Shown here piece after piece: positions 24,669 to 33,085 of a DNA stretch of 64,000 nucleotides. How positions within the stretch are numbered: position 1 is the stretch's first letter; each line of letters opens with the position of its first letter. The stretch lies in the NCBI RefSeq assembly GCF_000718015.1, contig NZ_JODY01000034.1:1-64000 (forward strand). Reading direction: 5' to 3'. A program made the position numbers and the translations under genes. The notes beneath the pieces are model-generated. The model made no database searches and was not told where the DNA came from. It worked only from the letters and a program-made list of their open reading frames with translations. This DNA is from Streptomyces catenulae (GTDB taxonomy: Bacteria; Actinomycetota; Actinomycetes; Streptomycetales; Streptomycetaceae).

Positions 24669-25913
24669 CTACGCTCCCCCGTACTTCTCCGCCCCCGCCC
24701 GCGGGTCGAGCGCCAGCCGGTAGCCGCGTTTCACCACCGTGTGGATCAGCTTCGGGTCGCCCAGGGCCGTCCGCAGCCGGGCCATCGCCGTCTCGACCGC
24801 GTGCTCGTCCCGCCCGGCGCCGGGCAGCGCGCGCAGCAGGTCGGCGCGGGAGACCACCCAGCCCGGGCGGCGGATCAGCGCCCGCAACAGCGCCATCCCG
24901 GCCGGGGGCACCGGCCGCAGCGCACCGTCGACCAGCACCGCCCGCCCCCGGATCTCCAGCTGCCGCCCGGCCACCGGCAACCGCCGCGCCCGGCCGGGAA
25001 GTTCCCGGCAGAGCAGCTGCACCAGCGGCCCGATCCGGAAGCGTTCGGGCTGGAGGACGGGGATGTCGTGCGCCTGGAGCGGCAGCGCGGTGACCGGCCC
25101 CACGCACGCCGCCGGGACCTCCCGCGCCAGCGCCGCCACCACCGCGTCCCGCATCCCGCGCTCCGCCGCCCGGCGCAGCAGCGAACTGGCCGCCGGGGCG
25201 CTGGTGAACGTCACCGCGTCCAGCCCGTGCCCGGTCAGCGCGTCCAGCAGCCGGTCGAGCGGGCCCAGATCGTCCGGCGGCAGCCAGCGGTAGACCGGCA
25301 CCCCGACGACCTCCGCCCCGGCCGCCCGCAGCGCCTCGACGAACCCGGGCAGCGGCTCACCGTGCAGCTGCACCGCGATCCGCTGCCCGCGCACCCCGTC
25401 CGCCAGCAGCCGGTCGAGGACCTCCGCCATCGACTCGGACGCCGGTGACCACTTCTCGGTCAGCCCGGCGGCCCGGATCGCACCGCGCACCTTGGGGCCG
25501 CGGGCCAGCAGCTCCACCCGGGCCAGCCGATCCAGCAGCTCTTCGCCCAGCCCCCAGCCCTCGGCCGCCTCGATCCAGCCGCGGAAGCCGATCCCGGTGG
25601 TCGCGATGACCACGTCCGGCAGACGGTCCAGCAGCTCACGGGTGGCGGTGAGCAGTTCGGAGTCGTCGGCGAGCGGCACGATACGGAGCGCCGGTGCGTA
25701 CACCACCTGCGCCCCGCGCCGCTCCAGCAGCGCCCCCAACTCCTGCGCCCGCCGCGCCGCGGTCACCCCTACGGTGAACCCGGCCAGCGGCGGCACCTCG
25801 GCGGCCGTCCCGTAGGGGTCGCCCCGACCGGGGCCCACGTCGCCCGCCCCGCCGGTACCGGTGTCCGGTCCCCGCGCCGCGTCCGTCCCCGTCTCCCGCC
25901 GTGCCTCGTCCAT
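24669..25913 (-). CDS. nnaR: HemD-like transcriptional regulator NnaR
   Basis: This 414-aa protein fuses a uroporphyrinogen-III-synthase-like domain (about 40-305; GFTVGVTAARRAQEL, VTFTSAPAASSLLRRA) to an OmpR-type winged helix (about 320-405; ALLRALIRRPGWVVSRADLL, HTVVKRGYRLA). In S. coelicolor the protein of this architecture and location, NnaR, is reported to regulate nitrate/nitrite assimilation together with GlnR. The HemD fold probably senses siroheme or a related tetrapyrrole, or has lost enzyme activity. The ATG at 25913 starts a short disordered lead. A GlnR-like box lies 119 bp upstream. Alternative: a genuine HemD enzyme with an added DNA-binding domain. Confidence 0.82.
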   Translation of the reverse strand: MDEARRETGTDAARGPDTGTGGAGDVGPGRGDPYGTAAEVPPLAGFTVGVTAARRAQELGALLERRGAQVVYAPALRIVPLADDSELLTATRELLDRLPDVVIATTGIGFRGWIEAAEGWGLGEELLDRLARVELLARGPKVRGAIRAAGLTEKWSPASESMAEVLDRLLADGVRGQRIAVQLHGEPLPGFVEALRAAGAEVVGVPVYRWLPPDDLGPLDRLLDALTGHGLDAVTFTSAPAASSLLRRAAERGMRDAVVAALAREVPAACVGPVTALPLQAHDIPVLQPERFRIGPLVQLLCRELPGRARRLPVAGRQLEIRGRAVLVDGALRPVPPAGMALLRALIRRPGWVVSRADLLRALPGAGRDEHAVETAMARLRTALGDPKLIHTVVKRGYRLALDPRAGAEKYGGA

Positions 25914-26031
25914 GGTCGTCGTCCCGCTCCGCCCCCGCGTGGTCTGGCCCCCGTCCGCCTCCGGACCGCGGCTCGGGCGGTACCGGACCCCCGAGTCTGC
26001 CAATCTCTCGTGTCGGCCGCGGACCACCGGG

Positions 26032-26047
26032 ATTTCCCCCCTGTTAC
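26032..26047 (-). promoter_or_regulatory. Candidate GlnR box upstream of nnaR
   Basis: On the minus strand GTAAC-N6-GAAAT matches the known Streptomyces half-box gTnAc-n6-GaAAc at all but the last base. It lies 119 bp before the nnaR start. I do not see a clear second half-box at the usual spacing. The rest of 25914-26328 shows no gene. Confidence 0.45.
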
Positions 26048-26328
26048 CGGGCGGTTGCCGCCACCGGCACCGCAGGACCCGCCCGCCCCGCAACCGGGCC
26101 CCGGAACGCCCCCGGACCCCGCGCCGGACGTATACGACCGGCCCGCCCGACGGCCCGCGACCGGCGGCCGGACGGGGCCGCCGCACCCCCGGCCGCGGGG
26201 ACATACGGGGCCCGGGCGGCGGAAGACCCGGCCGGTAGACTCCCTCCCCGGCCGGACCGGCCGACCGGACCGCTCGACCAGGGTGCCCGATCGGACCGTC
26301 GGCCGGATCCACACACAGGGGGACGTAC

Positions 26329-26472
26329 ATGAAGTGGTGGGAGTGGGCGGTCCTCGGACTCGCCCTGCTGGTGCTCGGCTGGTTCGCCGTCGGCCACCTC
26401 GTCCGCGCGGTGCGGCAGACCGCCGGTTCCGTGACCGACACCTACCGCAGACTCCGCGAACTGTTCCGCTGA
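26329..26472 (+). CDS. 47-aa single-span membrane protein
   Basis: The frame starts ATG after agggggac, a strong SD, and encodes MKWWEWAVLGLALLVLGWF, one transmembrane helix, then a ~25-residue basic amphipathic cytoplasmic tail ending in RRLRELFR. No family is recognised. It lies upstream of the GIDE-like gene in the same direction, separated by the second decamer array. Confidence 0.65.
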   Translation: MKWWEWAVLGLALLVLGWFAVGHLVRAVRQTAGSVTDTYRRLRELFR

Positions 26473-26479
26473 GCCGCCA

Positions 26480-26594
26480 CCCGTAGGGGACGCGCCCGCA
26501 CCCGTAAGGGACACACCCGCCCCGTACGGGACGGCCGCCGCCCCGTACGGGAGGGACGAGAACCCGTACGGGACGCACCGGGACCCCGTACGGG
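26480..26594. repeat. Six phased CCCGTAnGGG decamers
   Basis: Decamers begin at 26480 (CCCGTAGGGG), 26501 (CCCGTAAGGG), 26521, 26542, 26563 and 26585 (all CCCGTACGGG), with spacings 21, 20, 21, 21 and 22 bp. The motif and helical phase match the array at 24511-24649. It occupies most of the gap between the 47-aa protein and the GIDE-domain gene. Confidence 0.9.
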
Positions 26595-26648
26595 ACCGGA
26601 CACCCGCCGGGAGCACCGGCCACACGTCGAAGGAAATGAGGGGGACGC

Positions 26649-27422
26649 GTGATTCCGTTTCTGGGGATCTTCCTCGTCGGTCTGGGCGTGGTGAGCGCCT
26701 TCCAGCTGCTGCGCGCACGGAAGCGCGTCCACACCATGATCACCACGGAGACGCTCTCCGCGCGGGAGCTGGCACAGCTGCACCGGGCGGCGACCGACGC
26801 GGTCGGACCGGGCGCGTTCCGGCAGATCGCCGAGGTCGCCGGGGTCGCCCGGCCGTCCGCCGCGGGCCCGCTGACCTCGGACCTCTCCCGGACCGAGTGC
26901 GTCTGGTACCGCACCCGCATCACCCGCCGCTTCGAGACCCGCGGCAACCGCGCCAACCAGCGGCGCCGCCGCAGCGAGGTGGTGTCGGACTTCCTCAGCC
27001 CGACGCCGTTCCTCGTCGAGGACGCCTCCGGCCGCACCGCCGTGCTGCCCGGCGACCGGATGATCGACCACGCCCCGAAGACCCACGACCGGTTCGAGGT
27101 CTACCGGCCCGGCCACAACAAGCCGCTCGGCCTCCTCGACATCCCCGGCATCACCCGCAACGAACGCACCCTCGGCTTCCAGCAGGAGGAGTGGACGGTC
27201 GCCGTCGGCTCCCGCTTCTACGCCCGCGGGGAGGCGCGCGACGACGAGCGCGGGGAGCTGGCGGTCGCCGCGCCCGAGGACGGCAGCCCGTTCCTGCTCG
27301 CCGCCGTCTCCGAACAGGACCTCCTCGCCTCCGAACGCCGCAAGGCCGCCCTCTTCCGCGTCCTCTCCTTCGCCTGCACCCCGATCGGCGCCGTCCTGCT
27401 CACCCTGGCGTACGCGCTGTAG
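26649..27422 (+). CDS. GIDE-domain membrane protein (E3-ligase-like, no RING)
   Basis: This 257-aa protein has an N-terminal transmembrane helix (FLGIFLVGLGVVSAFQLL), a central region resembling the GIDE/BAM domain of MULAN-type mitochondrial ligases (SRTECVWYRTRITRRFETR; FLVEDASGRTAVLPG; EEWTVAVGSRFYARGEA), and a C-terminal transmembrane helix. No zinc RING finger is present, so ubiquitin ligase activity is not implied. The GTG at 26649 has gaggggg upstream. Bacterial members have no assigned role that I know; envelope stress is a guess from the membrane topology. Confidence 0.72.
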   Translation: MIPFLGIFLVGLGVVSAFQLLRARKRVHTMITTETLSARELAQLHRAATDAVGPGAFRQIAEVAGVARPSAAGPLTSDLSRTECVWYRTRITRRFETRGNRANQRRRRSEVVSDFLSPTPFLVEDASGRTAVLPGDRMIDHAPKTHDRFEVYRPGHNKPLGLLDIPGITRNERTLGFQQEEWTVAVGSRFYARGEARDDERGELAVAAPEDGSPFLLAAVSEQDLLASERRKAALFRVLSFACTPIGAVLLTLAYAL

Positions 27423-27437
27423 CGACGGGCCCGCCGC

Positions 27438-28412
27438 TCACATCGCCGCCCCCATCACCGCCGCGTCCTCCGCCGGCAGCCACACCGGGGCGTCCGGCAG
27501 CGAGAGCCAGCCACCCTCGGCGGCCAGTGCGCGGGCCGTCTCCCGCAGCGCGTCGAGGCCCGGATGGCGCAACCCCCGGCGCCACACCAGACTCACCGGC
27601 GACAGCGGCACCGGATCCACCAGCGGCCGCAGCACCATCCCGGGCACCTCGATGAACTCCGTGCTCGCCAGCACCGACCAACCCCGCTTCCGTACCATCC
27701 GGACGAACTCCCGCTCCCCGTCCAGCTCCGGGAACGGCGCCGCCGTCACCACGCCCCGGCCCGCGAAGAGCCGCACCGCCAGATCGGTCCACTCCGTGGT
27801 CCGCGGGTTCCCGGCTGCCGCGTACAGCGTCTCCCCGGCCAGTGCGTCGAGCGGCACGGCCGCCCGCCCGGCCAGCGGATGCCCCGCGTCCAACAGCACC
27901 GCCATCGGCTCCAGCCGCACCGGCTGCTGTACGAGCCCCGCCCGCACCCCGGGCTCCAGCCCGGCGAACCGGCCGAACGACACGTCGAGCCGTCCCGCCA
28001 CGATCTCCCGCGCCGCGCCCGCCAGCCCGCCGTGGAACCGCGCCACCAGCTCACAGCTGTCCGCAAGCCGCTCCCGGGCCGCCTCCAGCACCCGGTGCGC
28101 CGTCCCGACCGGCGCCCCGACATCGACCAGAAGCGGCCGGTCGGCGGGGTTGTGGAACGCGTCGGTCAGCGCCTCGTGGGCCGCCAGCACCCGCCGCGCG
28201 TACGGCAGCAACCGCTCACCGTCCGCGGTCAGCGCCACCCGCCGCGTCGTCCGGACGAACAGACTCGTCCCCACCTCCCGCTCCAGCCGCCGCACATCCC
28301 GGCTGAGCGCCTGCTGGGCGACGTACAGCCGGGCCGCGGCGCGGGTGAAATGGAGTTCGTCGGCGACGGCGGTGAAGGCACGGAGCAGCCGGGGATCGAT
28401 GTCGCGGGGCAT
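27438..28412 (-). CDS. LysR-family transcriptional regulator
   Basis: This 324-aa protein has a winged HTH (DPRLLRAFTAVADELHFTRAA; SRDVRRLEREVGTSLFVRTTR) and a PBP2-fold effector domain. The ATG at 28412 begins the conserved MPRDIDPRLLRAF. It is convergent with the GIDE gene and divergent from an MFS transporter, which it probably controls. Its C-terminus extends ~20 residues beyond the usual LysR fold. Confidence 0.9.
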   Translation of the reverse strand: MPRDIDPRLLRAFTAVADELHFTRAAARLYVAQQALSRDVRRLEREVGTSLFVRTTRRVALTADGERLLPYARRVLAAHEALTDAFHNPADRPLLVDVGAPVGTAHRVLEAARERLADSCELVARFHGGLAGAAREIVAGRLDVSFGRFAGLEPGVRAGLVQQPVRLEPMAVLLDAGHPLAGRAAVPLDALAGETLYAAAGNPRTTEWTDLAVRLFAGRGVVTAAPFPELDGEREFVRMVRKRGWSVLASTEFIEVPGMVLRPLVDPVPLSPVSLVWRRGLRHPGLDALRETARALAAEGGWLSLPDAPVWLPAEDAAVMGAAM

Positions 28413-28444
28413 CGCGCCAGCCTTCCAGCCGCGTACGGAACCCA

Positions 28445-28471
28445 CAACGGGGTGGCGTGAACGGGCCGTTG
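28445..28471. promoter_or_regulatory. Candidate LysR operator (CAACGG-N15-CCGTTG)
   Basis: An inverted repeat CAACGG/CCGTTG spans the middle of the 102-bp divergent gap, and its right half overlaps a second palindrome AACGG-g-CCGTT (28460-28470). Its position suits a LysR site controlling both genes. Confidence 0.45.
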
Positions 28472-28514
28472 GCAGGTGTTGGACGCCCCGCGCCGCCCCC
28501 GCCACCGTGAAGGG

Positions 28515-29819
28515 GTGATCCTCTTCCTCGCCGCCCGCCCCGTGACCACCCGCCCCACGCACCCCCGCCGCCCCTCCCCGCTCGCCCCCTCCGCCCGGCT
28601 CTTCGCCCGCCCCGGCGCCCGCGCGTTCACCGCCGCCGGACTGCTGGCCCGGCTGCCCATGGGCATGCTGAACGTCAGCGCGCTGCTGATGATCGCCCGC
28701 ATCCACGGCTCGTACGCGCTGGCCGGGGCGGTCACCGCCACCGCCCTCGCCGCCACCGCGGTCGTCGGCCCCTGGACGGCGCGGCTCGTCGACCGCCACG
28801 GCCAGGCCCGCGTCGCCGTCCCGGCCACCGCCCTCGCCGTCGCCGGATCCCTCGCGCTCGTGCTCTGCGTCCGCGGCTCCGCCCCGACCTGGACGCTCTT
28901 CCTCTGCACCGCCGCCACCGCCACCACCCCCAACACCGGCGGGATGGCCCGGGCCCGCTGGGCGCAGCTGCTCCGCGACGACCCGGCCGCCCGGCACACC
29001 GCCCACTCCTTCGAACAGGCCGCCGACGAACTCTGCTTCCTGCTCGGCCCGCTGCTGGCCACCCTGCTGTGCACCACGCTCTTCCCCGAGGCCGGAACCG
29101 CCGTCGCCGCCACCCTGCTGCTCACCGGCACCCTGCTCTTCACCGCCCAGCGCCGCACCGAACCACCGGCCGCCGCGCCCGCCCCGACCGCCGCCCGCCC
29201 GCCCCGCTCCCCGCTCCGTACGCCGGGCCTGCCGCCGCTCCTCGCGGTCTTCGCCGCCACCGGCGCGGTCTTCGGCTCACTGGAGGTGGTCACCGTCGCC
29301 TACGCGGACGGGCACGGCGCACGGTCCGCCGCCGGGGCGATGCTGGCGCTCCAGGCGGCCGGATCCTGCGCCGCGGGACTCCTCTGCGGACTACGGCCAC
29401 CCGCCGCGGACCCGCGCCAACGGCTGATGGCCGCGCTCACCGCGATGGCCGCACTGCTGACGGCGGTGCCGCTCGCCGCCACCACCGGACGGCTGCCGCC
29501 GGTCGCCGCGGCGCTCCTGGTCGCCGGGGTGGCCACCGCCCCCGCCATGATCGCCGGGATGGCGCTGCTGACCGCCCGGACACCCGCGCAGCGGCTGAAC
29601 GAGGGGATGACGCTGGCGGTCACGGCGCTGCTGACCGGCATCGCGGCGGGCTCGGCGACCGGCGGCCGCACCGTGGACCTGCTGCCGCCCGGCGCCGCGG
29701 GCCCGTACGCGGTACCCGTCGCGGCGGCGGCGCTCGCCCTGGCGGTGGCGCCGGTGGCGCTGCGGCGCCCGGCACCGGCCGAAACACCCGCGGAAACGAC
29801 TCAGGCCCCGGCGTCCTGA
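28515..29819 (+). CDS. MFS transporter
   Basis: This ~434-aa protein has twelve hydrophobic segments with the long, low-complexity central loop typical of MFS. The first segment begins at FTAAGLLARLPMGMLNVSALL. Substrate unknown; probably an exporter. The start is uncertain: GTG 28515 sits right beside a gaagggg stretch (too close for an ideal SD), while GTG 28542 has none. Its stop lies inside the terminator shared with tmRNA. Confidence 0.8.
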   Translation: MILFLAARPVTTRPTHPRRPSPLAPSARLFARPGARAFTAAGLLARLPMGMLNVSALLMIARIHGSYALAGAVTATALAATAVVGPWTARLVDRHGQARVAVPATALAVAGSLALVLCVRGSAPTWTLFLCTAATATTPNTGGMARARWAQLLRDDPAARHTAHSFEQAADELCFLLGPLLATLLCTTLFPEAGTAVAATLLLTGTLLFTAQRRTEPPAAAPAPTAARPPRSPLRTPGLPPLLAVFAATGAVFGSLEVVTVAYADGHGARSAAGAMLALQAAGSCAAGLLCGLRPPAADPRQRLMAALTAMAALLTAVPLAATTGRLPPVAAALLVAGVATAPAMIAGMALLTARTPAQRLNEGMTLAVTALLTGIAAGSATGGRTVDLLPPGAAGPYAVPVAAAALALAVAPVALRRPAPAETPAETTQAPAS

Positions 29820-29835
29820 CGGACATCCGGGGCCT
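29803..29835. terminator. Bidirectional terminator of MFS gene and ssrA
   Basis: A 9-bp outer stem (29803-29811 with 29827-29835) and a 4-bp inner stem (29813-29816 with 29821-29824) form one long hairpin that overlaps the MFS stop codon and follows the tmRNA 3' end. Confidence 0.75.
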
Positions 29836-29854
29836 GGGCCTCACATGGGAATTG

Positions 29855-30221
29855 TGGAGATGGCGGGAATCGAACCCGCGTCCAACGGTGCGGAATCAGG
29901 GCTTCTCCGAGTGCAGTCCGCTGCGATTTTCTCGGCCCCGGAGATCACGCGGACAAGTCTCCGACGGGCTCAGTCACTGTTTGATTTCCTTCTGAACCCC
30001 GTGACCGGGATCAGAAGTTTAGTTCCCTAGCTGATGCCAGGATCCGGGTCGGGAACATCCCCGGGCTGACACTTCGCAGGTCGCTACTTAGGCAGCGAGG
30101 GCGAAGGAATCGCGCTTGGTGTTGGCGATTATTGGTTGCGACACATGGTTAACGAGATCATTGCCGCTTCCTCGACTCGCTTCCCCTGCTTCGACATCCG
30201 CTGTCGAAACCGATCATCCCC
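29855..30221 (-). ncRNA. ssrA: Transfer-messenger RNA
   Basis: The RNA of about 367 nt begins GGGGAUGAUCGG and ends with a T arm and CAUCUCCA; the two ends pair as an alanyl acceptor stem with the G-U typical of tmRNA. CCA is not encoded. The tag frame (30088-30126, minus strand) reads ANTKRDSFALAA then UAA, preceded by the resume context AAUAAUC. It rescues ribosomes stalled on truncated mRNA together with SmpB, whose gene lies 158 bp away. I recall a longer tag in S. coelicolor (with SQQ), so this tag may be shortened. Confidence 0.95.
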
Positions 30222-30379
30222 ATGTTGTTTTTTCAAAAGCACCGCGCCCCGCCCGACGGAAGCCGGACGACGGTCACGGGACCGCACACCCTCGCTGGGG
30301 TGCGTGGACATCGTACGTGAACAACGCGCGACGGTGCCAGCGTATTCCGGGGCCGACGGCGGGCGACCGGCCCGGGGCG

Positions 30380-30880
30380 TCAGCCGCGCTGACGGCGGCG
30401 TGCCGCGGAGACCGCGCGCTCCGCCTCCCGGCGGTCCTGCTGCTCACGGAGGGTCTGCCGCTTGTCGTACTCCTTCTTGCCCTTGGCGAGCGCGATCTCG
30501 ACCTTCGCCCGGCCGTCCTTGTTGAAGTAGAGCGCCAGCGGCACGACCGTATGACCGGATTCCTGGCTCTTCGCGTCCAGCTTGTCGATCTCCGCGCGGT
30601 GCATCAGCAGCTTCCGCTTCCGCCGCGCCGCGTGGTTGGTCCAGGTGCCCTGTGCGTATTCGGGAATGTGCACGTTGTGCAGCCACGCCTCGTTGCCGTC
30701 GATGTGGACGAAACCGTCGACGAGCGAGGCGCGACCCTGCCGGAGCGACTTCACCTCGGTACCGCTCAGCACCAGACCGCACTCATAGGTGTCCAGAATG
30801 TGGTAATCGTGGCGCGCTTTCTTGTGCTGTGCGACGAGCTTGCGCCCGGGATCCTTGTCCTTGCCCTTTTGCTTAGCCAT
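30380..30880 (-). CDS. smpB: SsrA-binding protein SmpB
   Basis: This 166-aa protein contains the SmpB OB-fold signatures [26 protein letters not shown] and HIPEYAQGT, and a C-terminal basic tail ([23 protein letters not shown]) that enters the empty mRNA channel. It binds tmRNA and brings it to stalled ribosomes. It is encoded just upstream of ssrA in the same direction and 18 bp downstream of the S41 protease. The intervening 30222-30379 holds the ssrA promoter and nothing else recognisable. Confidence 0.96.
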   Translation of the reverse strand: MAKQKGKDKDPGRKLVAQHKKARHDYHILDTYECGLVLSGTEVKSLRQGRASLVDGFVHIDGNEAWLHNVHIPEYAQGTWTNHAARRKRKLLMHRAEIDKLDAKSQESGHTVVPLALYFNKDGRAKVEIALAKGKKEYDKRQTLREQQDRREAERAVSAARRRQRG

Positions 30881-30898
30881 AGTGCGGCCATTTTCGCA

Positions 30899-32086
30899 CT
30901 ACGCCCCGGTGCCGAGGCCACTCAATACCGTGACGGCCCGCGCGGTCGCCCCGTCGTCGACGCTGAGGTCCGGTGTGATGCCGTGCCCGTCCACGGTCCG
31001 CCCGGCCGGGGTGCGGTAATGGCCGACGGTCAGCTCCGCGACCGATCCGTCCGGCAGCGTGCTCGGCATCTGCACCGACCCCTTCCCGAAGGTCGGCGCG
31101 CCGACGACCACCGCCCGGCCCCGGTCCTGGAGCGCCCCGGCCAGCAGCTCGGCCGCGCTCATCGTGCCGCCGTCGACGAGCACCACCAGCGGCACCCGGG
31201 TGTTCCCGCCGCCGCCCGCGTACAGCGCCCGCTGCCGCCCGTGCACGTCGTACGTGGCGACCAGCCCGCCGTCGAGGAAGGCGGAGGCGGCGGCGGTGGC
31301 CTCGTCGACCAGGCCGCCGGTGTTGCCGCGCAGGTCCAGCAGGAGTCCGGCGCCCCGCGGTGCGGCGCGCACCGCGTCCCGGATCGCCGCGCCGCTGCCC
31401 TTCGTGAACGCCCCGACCCGGATCCGCACCGGACCCGACGCCCCGGCCGGGCGGTCCGTGGTGACGTCCTGGCTGCGCAGCCGGGCCCGCCGGACGGTGG
31501 CGGTCCACTTCCGGGCGCCGCGCTGGAACGCCAGCTTCACCGGCGTACCGACCCGCCCGCGGCCGACCGTGCCGTCGCCGCGCAGCAGGGCCACCACCTC
31601 GGTGACCGGGCGGCCCCGCACCGGGCGGCCGTCGATCGCGAGCAGCCGGTCGCCCCGGGCGGTCCCGGCGCGGTCGGCGGGGCCGCCGGAGCGCACCCGC
31701 GAGACCTCCATCCGGCCGCCGCGCGCCTGCCGCAGCCAGAGCCCGACGCCGACGTAGTCCCCGTCCAGCTGCCGCTGGAAGTCCTCGAACTCCCCGGCGG
31801 TGTAGATCGTCGACCAGCGGTCCCCGCTGCGGCTGACCACCTCGGCCGCCGCCTGCGCCCCGGACTTCCCGGCGGCCATCGCCTCGGCCGCCGCCTTCTC
31901 GACCGCCGCCCGGTCGGCCGTACGGGTGCCGGTCGCGGCGATCGGCCGGGGGCGGGGGTGTGCGGTGTGACCGGCGTGCCAGCTGCCCGCGGCGGCGCCG
32001 GTCGCCAGGACGGTCGCGAGAGTCAACGTCAGCGCCGTACCGCGGCGGATGCGGCGGGGCCTGACGGACAGACACGGGCGCAACAT
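30899..32086 (-). CDS. S41 C-terminal processing peptidase (CtpA type)
   Basis: This ~395-aa protein has an N-terminal signal anchor (RRGTALTLTLATVLATGAAAG), a PDZ domain (about 105-195) and an S41 protease domain. The nucleophile Ser is in GGTMSAAELLAGAL and the general-base Lys in FGKGSVQ. It cleaves envelope proteins near their C-termini outside the membrane. The ATG at 32086 is chosen; an in-frame GTG seven codons upstream (32107) is possible. Neither has an SD, and TAGACT sits seven nucleotides before the ATG, so the transcript may be leaderless. Its position between smpB and ftsX is conserved in streptomycetes. Confidence 0.88.
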   Translation of the reverse strand: MLRPCLSVRPRRIRRGTALTLTLATVLATGAAAGSWHAGHTAHPRPRPIAATGTRTADRAAVEKAAAEAMAAGKSGAQAAAEVVSRSGDRWSTIYTAGEFEDFQRQLDGDYVGVGLWLRQARGGRMEVSRVRSGGPADRAGTARGDRLLAIDGRPVRGRPVTEVVALLRGDGTVGRGRVGTPVKLAFQRGARKWTATVRRARLRSQDVTTDRPAGASGPVRIRVGAFTKGSGAAIRDAVRAAPRGAGLLLDLRGNTGGLVDEATAAASAFLDGGLVATYDVHGRQRALYAGGGGNTRVPLVVLVDGGTMSAAELLAGALQDRGRAVVVGAPTFGKGSVQMPSTLPDGSVAELTVGHYRTPAGRTVDGHGITPDLSVDDGATARAVTVLSGLGTGA

Positions 32087-32110
32087 GGCGGTGAGTCTAG
32101 GCGACACAAA

Positions 32111-32142
32111 GGCGCCGCACGGTGAGTTGACCGTACGGCGCC
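32111..32142 (-). terminator. Terminator of ftsEX
   Basis: The hairpin ggcgccg-c-acggt / accgt-a-cggcgcc has a 6-nt loop and lies 22 bp past the ftsX stop. It overlaps the promoter region of the S41 gene. Confidence 0.7.
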
Positions 32143-32164
32143 CGGTGTCAGGGGTGGCGGGATG

Positions 32165-33076
32165 TCACACCTTGAGGTACTTGCGCAAGGCGAAGAACGC
32201 GGCGAAGGCGGGCATGACCAGGCCGATGAGGAGGATCAGCGGGAGCACGGAAACGACCGAATCCCACCCGATGAACTCGACGACCTTGATCTTGTCCGCC
32301 AGCCAGTTGTTGATCAGCGCGTACTTGCCGCCGACGATCAGCACACAGGCGAACGCGGCGCCGATCAGCCCCGCGATGGCCGCCTCCATGATGAACGGCA
32401 TCTGGATGTAGAAGCTGGAGGCACCGACCAATCGCATGATGCCGGTCTCCCGGCGGCGGCTGAACGCCGACACCCGCACGGTGTTGACGATCAGCAGCAG
32501 CGCGACGACCAGCATCAGACCCATGACGCAGAGCGCCGCGATCCGCATGCCGTCGAGGAGGTTGAAGAGCGGCTCGACGGTGTCACGTTGGTCCTGGACC
32601 TCCTGGACACCGGGCCGCTCGGAGAACGCCGACTTGATGACCTCGTACTTCGTCGGGTCCTTCAGCTTGACCCGGAAGGACTCCGGCAGCTGGTCGGGCG
32701 TCACCAGACCGGCGACGGGCGTGTCGCCGAACTGCTGCTTGTAATGCTTGTACGCCTGGTCGCTGGACTCGTAGAGGACCGGCTTCTGCACGATCGGCAG
32801 CCGCTCCAGGTCCGCTTTGATCTCCGCCTTCTGCTGCTCGGTCGCGGCACCCTTGGCGCAGTTGGCGCCGGAGGGGTCGTTCTTGTTGCAGAAGAAGATG
32901 GAGACGTTGACCTTGTCGTACCAGTAGCCCTTCATGGTGTCGACCTGGTCGCTCATCAGGAGCGAGGCGCCGAACAGACCGAGCGAGAGGGCTACGGAGA
33001 CGATGACGGCGAAGGTCATCGTGAGGTTACGGCGGAGACCGACGCCGATCTCCGACAGGACGAACTGGGCGCGCAT
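32165..33076 (-). CDS. ftsX: Cell division ABC-like permease FtsX
   Basis: This 303-aa protein has four transmembrane segments: one near residues 21-43, an extracellular domain of ~130 residues with the Cys pair FFC...NC, then three C-terminal segments of the FtsX permease fold. With FtsE it transmits a division signal to peptidoglycan hydrolases rather than transporting a substrate. The gene lies 9 bp after ftsE, as in most actinobacteria. Confidence 0.95.
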   Translation of the reverse strand: MRAQFVLSEIGVGLRRNLTMTFAVIVSVALSLGLFGASLLMSDQVDTMKGYWYDKVNVSIFFCNKNDPSGANCAKGAATEQQKAEIKADLERLPIVQKPVLYESSDQAYKHYKQQFGDTPVAGLVTPDQLPESFRVKLKDPTKYEVIKSAFSERPGVQEVQDQRDTVEPLFNLLDGMRIAALCVMGLMLVVALLLIVNTVRVSAFSRRRETGIMRLVGASSFYIQMPFIMEAAIAGLIGAAFACVLIVGGKYALINNWLADKIKVVEFIGWDSVVSVLPLILLIGLVMPAFAAFFALRKYLKV

Positions 33077-33085
33077 GGCGTCCTT

